Of a DNA stretch of 64,000 bases, positions 56,516-62,238 are shown piece by piece. The position numbers and the translations under genes were made by a program. The DNA comes from 0-14-0-80-60-11 sp049322355. Its GTDB lineage: Bacteria > Desulfobacterota > Desulfobaccia > Desulfobaccales > 0-14-0-80-60-11. The first letter of the stretch is position 1; each line of letters opens with the position of its first letter. The stretch covers positions 310,001 to 374,000 of the forward strand of contig JBMORG010000010.1 of the NCBI GenBank assembly GCA_049322355.1, read 5' to 3'. Under the pieces are notes generated by a model. The model did no database searches. It had not been told where the DNA came from and worked only from the letters and a program-made list of their open reading frames with translations.

Positions 56516-58027
56516 CTAAAATGAATCCCAGCGCCTCCAGCGCGAGGGTAGATCATCACGATGGTCAGGCCGGTTTGTCATGCGAGTTGGATCACCCCCC
56601 CACAGCTCCGAGGTATATTTCCGCCTTGCTACACTCTCATATTCCACGGGCCCCATATCTTTGCCCACAGCTAAAACCATAGCCCCACAAGCACTATTAG
56701 CCAGGTCGTCATTACCCCCCGGCCCGTGGGTAATCATATCGCGGCCCATAGGCCGGGTGCGCCTCTCGAGGCCCCGCAATTCAGAAAGTAAAACCTTATC
56801 GTCCAGTAATTCCACTTGCCCCCGGGTAAATAGAGGTAAAGCCTCTTGAAAAATCTGTGAACGATCTTTATCGGATGCTATGTAGGTAATGCCATTTTCC
56901 CGGAAAGCCGATACTACCCACTCTGCGCTATACCGATCCCCCACCACTTCATAAACCCGGTACTCTCTCAATGCCCCAGCAAATTCCCCCACTACTTTGG
57001 CAGGATTAAAGGGAGGTACGGACCTTTTGAGCATATCCAAAACTATAAAGCCGGTCTGCATATCTTTGTGAGCAAGAGCTAGGGTGAAAGCATCCTGACG
57101 GCCCCCCGAAGGGTCGGCAAAGGCACAATAACGCTCGTCTGGCCGGGGCGGGAGTTCCCGCCTTCCAGGGATCACCACGGAATCAATGGTTTCACCGTCA
57201 AATAGGCCGGAAATATCATGCCGGAACATGGCCAAATATTCGCATTCCGCCGCTACCCGATCATCTGCTAAAGCCCGATCAATCAACTCCTGGGGAATAC
57301 TGGGATTCATCACGCGAGTCGGGGCCTGCCATACCAAGACCGGCCCCTCCTGGCCATAGTGCTTTTGATAGCTTTCCCATAAGAACCCGGCTTTGGAATA
57401 GGGCGAGGATATTTTAAACATCGGCCCACCTGTGGTGGCCAGGCCGGGCCGCAAACTCCTTACAATCTCATGGCCGGGGTCGCGGCCTTCAACCCGCCAG
57501 AATGCGGCCTCTTCGCAAATAGCCGCTACCAGGGTATAGCCCCGTACTGAGGCCGTACCTGAAGTCATAACCCGGATCGCCGTTTGATTTTTTAAGCGAA
57601 TTTCATAGGCCAGGTCATCACTCACCATTTGCGCCAGGATAGGGGAAAAGCGAAAAGCCTCCCGACAATAGCTTAAGATGATACGGCTTTGCTCCCGGTC
57701 AACCGCCAGGATCGCCACAACTCCCATTTCACCAGGCGCTAAGACTTGTGAGTAATCCACAAAAGCCGCCAGGTATACAGCTATCACGCTAATGATCCGG
57801 CTCTTGCCCCCTCTGCGGCCCACGATGCAATCAACTTCTTTAGCCGGGGTCGCCGGGGGAGTCTGTCTTTTGGTACATTGCCGGAACAAGTCAAGCTCCG
57901 CCTGGTCATTCATGGAGAGGCCAAAAGCCGCCTTGAGAAACGTCTGCCAGCTGGCCCACGTCTCCAAATCTCGGAACAGGGGCCGGAATAGGTGCGGATC
58001 GTGAATCGCCTGGATTATGTCAGACAT
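56516..58027 (-). CDS. Phage terminase large subunit
   Basis: 503 residues. The ATPase part has a Walker A-like CIVGRRGGKSRIISV near residue 70 and a Walker B/catalytic LVAAICEEAAFW near 170. The nuclease part begins with YCAFADPSGGRQDAFTLALAH (first metal Asp), then VVGDRYSAEWVV and GGNDDLANSACGAMVLA (late acidic pair), as in phage TerL RNase H-fold nucleases. It would package DNA into a procapsid, but no capsid or portal gene exists in the element. Its start overlaps the HTH gene by 8 bases. Confidence 0.88.
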   Translation of the reverse strand: MSDIIQAIHDPHLFRPLFRDLETWASWQTFLKAAFGLSMNDQAELDLFRQCTKRQTPPATPAKEVDCIVGRRGGKSRIISVIAVYLAAFVDYSQVLAPGEMGVVAILAVDREQSRIILSYCREAFRFSPILAQMVSDDLAYEIRLKNQTAIRVMTSGTASVRGYTLVAAICEEAAFWRVEGRDPGHEIVRSLRPGLATTGGPMFKISSPYSKAGFLWESYQKHYGQEGPVLVWQAPTRVMNPSIPQELIDRALADDRVAAECEYLAMFRHDISGLFDGETIDSVVIPGRRELPPRPDERYCAFADPSGGRQDAFTLALAHKDMQTGFIVLDMLKRSVPPFNPAKVVGEFAGALREYRVYEVVGDRYSAEWVVSAFRENGITYIASDKDRSQIFQEALPLFTRGQVELLDDKVLLSELRGLERRTRPMGRDMITHGPGGNDDLANSACGAMVLAVGKDMGPVEYESVARRKYTSELWGGDPTRMTNRPDHRDDLPSRWRRWDSF

Positions 58028-58196
58028 CGGTTTCTCTTCCCGCCTGGAATGCCTTTAAAGAATCTTCAAGAATGAAGGTTTTCCGCGGGCTTTCCCGCAC
58101 ATAGTCCAATTTCCCTTGACGTGCCAGCCTACGAACGTAATTGTCTGTTACTCCTAACCGGCGCGCCGCCACGGTTACTATCAGCAACTTACTCAC
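58020..58196 (-). CDS. Small helix-turn-helix protein (58 aa)
   Basis: Start GTG 58196, stop at 58020; GGGGATAAG precedes the start. It reads MSKLLIVTVAARRLGVTDN then YVRRLARQGKLDYV, a MerR/excisionase-type winged HTH. It overlaps the upstream gene by 8 bases and terL by 8 bases. In phages, small HTH proteins at this position can act as terminase small subunits, so a TerS-like role is possible. Confidence 0.7.
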   Translation of the reverse strand: MSKLLIVTVAARRLGVTDNYVRRLARQGKLDYVRESPRKTFILEDSLKAFQAGRETDV

Positions 58197-58467
58197 GGGG
58201 CTTATCCCCTTCTAGAGCTATCAGCGCCAAGACCGCATAGTTGGCCAGGTCTAAGAGTGTATCGGCCAGGGCCTCCCCCTTAACCAGGGCCGCCTGCCCC
58301 TGGGCCAACCGGCAAGCCCGCGCCAGCTTGTCAGTGATCCTTACCAAAATGCCCAAGTGGGCTGGGATTCCTAATAGCTGAGGGGCCAGATCATAGCTCG
58401 CCCCATAGTCGGCATTCTTGGCCCGGTGGATTTCCGCCATGCGCTTCAGCACGGTTTCAAAGGTCAT
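58189..58467 (-). CDS. DUF1599 / MazG-like nucleotide-associated protein (92 aa)
   Basis: 92 residues. HRAKNADYGASYD, RITDKLARACRLAQG and EALADTLLDLANYAVLALIALEG match the layout of DUF1599 (nucleotide-modification-associated domain 1), seen in phages, with acidic residues in the second helix like MazG-type pyrophosphohydrolases. Its start overlaps the upstream gene by 11 bases. It may act on nucleotide pools or DNA modification. Confidence 0.65.
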   Translation of the reverse strand: MTFETVLKRMAEIHRAKNADYGASYDLAPQLLGIPAHLGILVRITDKLARACRLAQGQAALVKGEALADTLLDLANYAVLALIALEGDKPRE

Positions 58468-58849
58468 TGCTTCCCCCTTTCTTCAGGGCCTCGAGGTAAG
58501 TCTGTAGGTCGGGCACTTCTTTCTCGAGGCCACTTCCTTGTTTAGACATGACAAAAAGAGCCTGGATGTCGGCACGGATAGAGGCCGTCAACTTGAGGTA
58601 ATCCTGATCCGCATTCAGAGTCGGCCCCCCCGCCTGCGGTTCCTGAAGCATGAACGCCTCAAAGTTAGCCGCCCTCACCAGCTTAAAGGCCGTCCGTTGC
58701 GCCAATAGTTGCGCCGCCACAGGGGGAGGGGAAGGGAATTGTTCAAGCAAGGCCGCCGTGACCGCCTTGAGGGTCTTTCCAAGCCGGGTCCGATAGTCCA
58801 CCTTATGCTTTTCAGGGCGAAAATATAAACCGTGGGTTAACTGTCTCAT
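58457..58849 (-). CDS. Element protein of unknown function (130 aa)
   Basis: 130 residues, helical (LGKTLKAVTAALLEQFPSPPPVAAQLLAQRTAFKLVRAANFEAFMLQ). It is the first gene after the palindrome-rich gap and so probably starts the terminase transcript; a TGCACC-type direct repeat lies 31 bases upstream of its ATG. No family recognised. Confidence 0.6.
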   Translation of the reverse strand: MRQLTHGLYFRPEKHKVDYRTRLGKTLKAVTAALLEQFPSPPPVAAQLLAQRTAFKLVRAANFEAFMLQEPQAGGPTLNADQDYLKLTASIRADIQALFVMSKQGSGLEKEVPDLQTYLEALKKGGSNDL

Positions 58850-59147
58850 GGGGTCGAAATTCGCTTTTTCTCTGGTTTAATGCACCTTATATGCACCCGC
58901 TCTAAACTACGATTTAAAATCAATAATAATTATCAAGGGTTGATAGCCATGAAACATGGATACTTTATCCATTCCATGAAACCCGAGCCTGTAGGATTTT
59001 GGAATATAAAGGCTATGGACAGCCTTTATATTCCTATTCCTATAGGAATGGACGCCTGGACAAGTGTTAAGTGTTTGATATTCCATGTCTTTTGTTTTAA
59101 TGGATAAACCATATAGTCACAAGAGGTACTTGATTGAAATTATTAGC
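58850..59147. promoter_or_regulatory. Palindrome-rich gap: candidate replication origin or control region
   Basis: 298 bases without a convincing gene. Features: direct repeat ATGCACCTTATATGCACCCG (58880-58899, second copy at 61682-61701); CCATGAAAC-type repeats near 58949 and 58975; a perfect 14-bp-arm palindrome with GGAATATAAAGGCT at 59001-59014 and its complement at 59021-59034; and a second palindrome ATTCCTATAGGAAT at 59036-59049. It is AT-rich and next to the helicase gene. Confidence 0.5.
58880..58899. promoter_or_regulatory. 20-bp operator-like repeat, copy 1
   Basis: ATGCACCTTATATGCACCCG, with two TGCACC hexamers 11 bp apart, about one helical turn. An identical copy lies at 61682-61701 in the same orientation. 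Both are intergenic and upstream of minus-strand genes, as expected for binding sites of an element-encoded regulator. Confidence 0.6.
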
Positions 59148-60596
59148 TTATTCGTGTCCATCGGAGTTATGGAAAACTTTTTGTCCAAAGCCCTTTTGGA
59201 CAAAATAGATTTTCTTTCCCCCGTGCTCCGTTTCATCTATCCCTTTGCCAAGGGCTGCATTTTTTATAGCCTGATAAGCGGTGCTTCTTTTACATCCGGT
59301 CATGGCCATAATTTTGTCAACTAAGAGCGCCTGCCCTGTGCATTGGCCCCCCAATTGTTGAAGAGCGGTTATCACCAGGGAAGGGGGTGCTATTCCATCT
59401 TCCTCTGTGGGGAAATGGAGAAAGTTGGAATCCCTTTCGAGAATCAAAGGAGCCCGCCCCGCCCCGTGCCTGATCTTGGCAAAGGTCAGTTCAAGTAAGG
59501 TGCGATCTCGGGAGGTTTTGTGAGCCAAGGTGAGGAAAGAGTCTGCCCAATCTTTTATGGCGCTGGCCCCACGAAAACGGGACTCTCCATCTTGAGGCCG
59601 CCCGTGATGATGCACCAGCAGCCAGGCCGCCCCCGATGATCGTGAAATGTCTGTCAGGGAATCTAAAAAACTGCGCATCTGGGAATTATCGTTTTCTGGG
59701 GTCGCGTGGTAGGAAATCAAGGGGTCTAAAATGACAAGTTCGGCCTCTGTTCTCGAGATGAGGTCTTTTAAAGTATTACGGTTTTTGGGTTGACTGAGGT
59801 TGAGTCGTAAATCTGACGGGGTTAGAAATAAGCGAGGGGCCTGAGCAAGCGAAAGGCCGGATATGATCCTTTTCAAACGAAATTGCATGGAGTGGTCCGG
59901 GTTTTCGGCCTGCACTATCAAGACCTTTATAGGCCGCTTAACTGGCAACCCCCATAGATCAACACCCTCACTCAACTTGACAGCTAATTCTAAGGTCAAT
60001 AATGATTTTCCGATTCCACTATCGCCGGTTAAAAACACCCCTGAACCTTGGGGCATGATACCGGCTCCGATAATGTCAGGGGGAGCATATAACTCTTGTG
60101 ATAAAAGATCATTGGCGGAAATAGCACAGTAGTTTGCTCGGTTTCCATTATTGCTCCCGGTTATAAGCTCTTGTAATTGAGAATCGGCAAGATCAAATAG
60201 GGAGTCTATAGAGGTGTCTGGCTTTTCAATTTGGGTTAAAAGGGTTTGCAGCTTAAGTTTTAGTTGCCTTTTTTGTGAGCAACTTTTGACGACATCAGCA
60301 TAATACAAAACATTTGTTGCAAACCCCACTTGTTCTGATAAGCCCGCAAGAAAAACCGCCCCGCCGGTCTTTTCAAGCTGCCCTTTATTCTTTAGGCTCT
60401 GAGTTACTGTCACCAGGTCAACCGGCTCCCCCTTTTCGTGAAGCTCTTGTATAGCTCGAAAGATAAGGCCGTGGGCCTCACGGTAAAAATCACTCGGGGT
60501 GAGCACGTCGGCCACCTGGCCGACTCCATCGGGCCGGATCAATAAGGCCCCTAAGACGCTCTGCTCGGCTTCGGGGTTATCGAGAATGTTGGGCAC
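59148..60596 (-). CDS. Replicative helicase: DnaB N-domain fused to RepA-like ATPase and C-terminal HTH
   Basis: 482 residues. About 1-150: DnaB N-terminal domain (NPEAEQSVLGALLIRPDGVGQVADVLTPSDFYREAHGLIF). About 175-400: RecA-fold RepA/AAA_25 type, with FLTGDSGIGKSLLTLELAVKL (Walker A), ELVILDPLISYHATPENDN (Walker B) and WLLVHHHGR. The C-terminus holds a winged-helix-like segment (LLVDKIMAMTGCKRSTAYQAIKNA). It probably opens or unwinds the element's origin. Its start overlaps the excisionase-like gene by 20 bases. Confidence 0.85.
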   Translation of the reverse strand: MPNILDNPEAEQSVLGALLIRPDGVGQVADVLTPSDFYREAHGLIFRAIQELHEKGEPVDLVTVTQSLKNKGQLEKTGGAVFLAGLSEQVGFATNVLYYADVVKSCSQKRQLKLKLQTLLTQIEKPDTSIDSLFDLADSQLQELITGSNNGNRANYCAISANDLLSQELYAPPDIIGAGIMPQGSGVFLTGDSGIGKSLLTLELAVKLSEGVDLWGLPVKRPIKVLIVQAENPDHSMQFRLKRIISGLSLAQAPRLFLTPSDLRLNLSQPKNRNTLKDLISRTEAELVILDPLISYHATPENDNSQMRSFLDSLTDISRSSGAAWLLVHHHGRPQDGESRFRGASAIKDWADSFLTLAHKTSRDRTLLELTFAKIRHGAGRAPLILERDSNFLHFPTEEDGIAPPSLVITALQQLGGQCTGQALLVDKIMAMTGCKRSTAYQAIKNAALGKGIDETEHGGKKIYFVQKGFGQKVFHNSDGHE

Positions 60597-60828
60597 GGAA
60601 ACTCTCTAAAACGCTGTTTGCCAGGGAATCGAGGTCAATTTTAAAGCTCTCAAGCCACCTGTCTAAGTCGGATCGCTTGAGTAAGATTTTCCCAACTACC
60701 CGATAAATCGGGGGGCCACCCGGCTTCTTGATATGCACTCGCAAGGTGCGCACGGAAAGCGAAGTGTAGGCCGCCGCCGCTTTGAGGTCCAAAAAGCCGG
60801 GATCAAGGGTTTTTAGCCGGACATTCAT
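60577..60828 (-). CDS. Excisionase/AlpA-like helix-turn-helix protein (83 aa)
   Basis: 83 residues. LDLKAAAAYTSLSVRTLRVHI then KKPGGPPIYRVVGKILLKRSDLDRWL is the DNA-binding pattern of the excisionase family (HTH_17). It overlaps the helicase start. Likely roles: directionality factor for the integrase or activator of element genes. Confidence 0.8.
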   Translation of the reverse strand: MNVRLKTLDPGFLDLKAAAAYTSLSVRTLRVHIKKPGGPPIYRVVGKILLKRSDLDRWLESFKIDLDSLANSVLESFRAQHSR

Positions 60829-60913
60829 TTAAGCCCCTCTTAAACTTCTTGGATGCAAATAGTATTAATCAGTAACAAATAATTAAATGTGTTACTTATC
60901 AGACCAAAAAAAA

Positions 60914-61600
60914 TTAATCGGGGAAAAATTGAGAACGAAGCCACTCATTATAATCTTTAGGAAATAATTGTTTAATAAGTAATCCAATTAATTGCTTCTG
61001 AAGTGGATTACTTGTTTCTGCCATAAATGAAAGGAGCCACAAAATAAATGTTGTGGTAATGTCTATATCAGTATTAGACGGCTTTTCTTGCTCAAGGTTT
61101 TCTAAACTAAAATTGCTTGCAGTAAAAAACCCAATCCAATCTAAGATTGATTGGTCAGAGCCTTCCTTTAATTTGTTGACTAATTTATCAACAAAATTAT
61201 GATATAATTTTTCTTTAAATCGCAAGGAGCGATATTTAAACATATCCATAACTTTAAACCACTGATCACAATCTGCGTTCCAATTATCAACGCAATGTAA
61301 TACATGATCTTCGATATATTCCTTAAATTCTTTAAAAGAGTAATAAGCAAAATTCCTAAATTCTTTTTCTGTGCGCCATTTACGGATAAGCTCATGAGAA
61401 ACGCCCGCCTTGATAGCCAATTCTGCCAAAGGAACCTTAGCCAATTCATGCAAGATCATGAGATTAGCCGCGTAATATTTCGCTTTTGAAAATCCGATAG
61501 ACGAACCCCGCGGCGTCCCCTCTCGGGTTGGCTCTTGATATGCCGCCAGCCTGGGGGTCATCCATTCTTTAAAAACCTTGAGCAAAGTTTCATTTTGCAT
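60914..61600 (-). CDS. Putative element repressor with HTH, probably leaderless (228 aa)
   Basis: 228 residues from ATG 61600; a GTG at 61609 would lie within the promoter spacing. There is an HTH at about 50-80 (VPLAELAIKAGVSHELIRKWRTEKEFR), and the rest is AT-rich and helical (no family recognised). A near-consensus promoter (-35 at 61634-61639, -10 at 61611-61616) would start RNA about 4 bases before the ATG, and there is no ribosome site, so a leaderless message is expected, as for lambda cI from PRM. Its position at the right end next to the excisionase-like gene fits a control gene. Confidence 0.6.
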   Translation of the reverse strand: MQNETLLKVFKEWMTPRLAAYQEPTREGTPRGSSIGFSKAKYYAANLMILHELAKVPLAELAIKAGVSHELIRKWRTEKEFRNFAYYSFKEFKEYIEDHVLHCVDNWNADCDQWFKVMDMFKYRSLRFKEKLYHNFVDKLVNKLKEGSDQSILDWIGFFTASNFSLENLEQEKPSNTDIDITTTFILWLLSFMAETSNPLQKQLIGLLIKQLFPKDYNEWLRSQFFPD

Positions 61601-61610
61601 AATGGTCACA

Positions 61611-61639
61611 ATATAAAAAAAGTGTTACCCTTATGTCAA
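61611..61639 (-). promoter_or_regulatory. Sigma-70-type promoter of the putative repressor gene
   Basis: On the minus strand TTGACA (plus 61634-61639), 17 bases, then TTATAT (plus 61611-61616). The -35 is consensus. The predicted start site is near 61604. Confidence 0.75.
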
Positions 61640-61680
61640 GAAAAAAATGGCCCTGGTAGGTTAATTTTCCCAGGGCCATT
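61640..61680 (-). terminator. Intrinsic terminator after tRNA-Arg
   Basis: A perfect 10-bp stem ATGGCCCTGG / CCAGGGCCAT (61647-61656 and 61670-61679), followed on the minus strand by seven T's. It faces transcription from tRNA-Arg and so insulates the element; its T-run touches the -35 of the repressor promoter. Confidence 0.85.
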
Positions 61681-61681
61681 G

Positions 61682-61701
61682 ATGCACCTTATATGCACCC
61701 G
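61682..61701. promoter_or_regulatory. 20-bp operator-like repeat, copy 2
   Basis: Identical to 58880-58899. It lies between the tRNA and the terminator, about 80 bases upstream of the putative repressor start. Confidence 0.6.
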
Positions 61702-61748
61702 GCCAAATATAAATATGTTTTACCTAAACCTAAGTAGTTGAAATCATA

Positions 61749-61792
61749 GTGCCCCCGGCCAGACTCGAACTGGCGACACAGGGATTAGGAAT
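61749..61792. repeat. Attachment site within tRNA-Arg, 44-bp direct repeat
   Basis: Identical to 52669-52712. It forms the 3' half of the intact tRNA gene and the right boundary of the element. Confidence 0.92.
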
Positions 61793-61825
61793 CCCTTGCT
61801 CTATCCATTACTGAGCTACGGGGGC
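61750..61825 (-). tRNA. tRNA-Arg (anticodon CCU)
   Basis: A 76-base cloverleaf on the minus strand: acceptor GCCCCCG / CGGGGGC, D-arm AGCTCAGTAATGGATAGAGC, anticodon stem AGGGA / TCCCT with loop TTCCTAA (anticodon CCT), T-arm GGTTCGAGTC-type (CAGTTCGAGTC). The discriminator is A; CCA is not encoded. It is the integration target of the element. Confidence 0.93.
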
Positions 61826-62238
61826 GTGGAGTTTAGAGATTTAAGGAAATCCGGTATCCATAGCGGTTGCCGCCGTTACTGATTTTTACCCACTAAAACC
61901 TTAAGTCCCTCCCGGTTCATTTTGTTATAACAATCGAGCCTCTTGCAAAATTCATCCAAAGACAAGATTCTTCTTGGTACTACATAAAACCCTCGGTTGC
62001 ACGCTTTCCAGCAAACGCAGGCTGAAGCGTGCGGCTACATTTTTAAGAGGCTCACCTAGAATTCTGTGTCCGGTAGCTGCCATTATACGAAAGTAGTCAG
62101 GCCCGCGCAATCTCCAGTTATGGTGGCATTATTTTCATTGGGGAATTCAACCCGATAATGCTTTAGCGCATTTCTTGAAAGCCAAGGTGGCCTATGGTAT
62201 GATGTTTCGATTTTTAAGCCTGGTTGGGGGAGTGGGCG
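61826..62238. other. Intergenic region between tRNA-Arg and lptD
   Basis: 413 bases with no gene. It holds a repeat with inverted 9-bp ends (61936-62053). The lptD promoter is presumably in 62060-62230, but no clear -35/-10 pair was settled. Confidence 0.5.
61936..62053. repeat. 118-bp inverted-repeat element
   Basis: Ends GAGCCTCTT / AAGAGGCTC, each followed inward by short A/T-rich sequence. The interior has an imperfect palindrome GCACGCTTTCC...GGCTGAAGCGTGC. It has no coding capacity. MITE-like; one copy seen. Confidence 0.65.

Larger units (their letters stand above)
52669..61792. mobile_element. 9.1-kb integrative element in tRNA-Arg with terminase but no capsid genes
   Basis: It is bounded by 44-bp direct repeats. 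All recognised genes are on the minus strand: putative repressor, excisionase-like, DnaB-N/RepA-like helicase, a 300-base palindrome-rich gap, two small genes, an HTH protein, terminase large subunit, several unknowns and, next to the left end, a tyrosine integrase. No capsid, portal, protease, tail or lysis gene is seen, and no conjugation gene. The size and content fit a phage satellite or a heavily reduced prophage; the compact, overlapping genes and intact frames favour the first. Confidence 0.85.
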
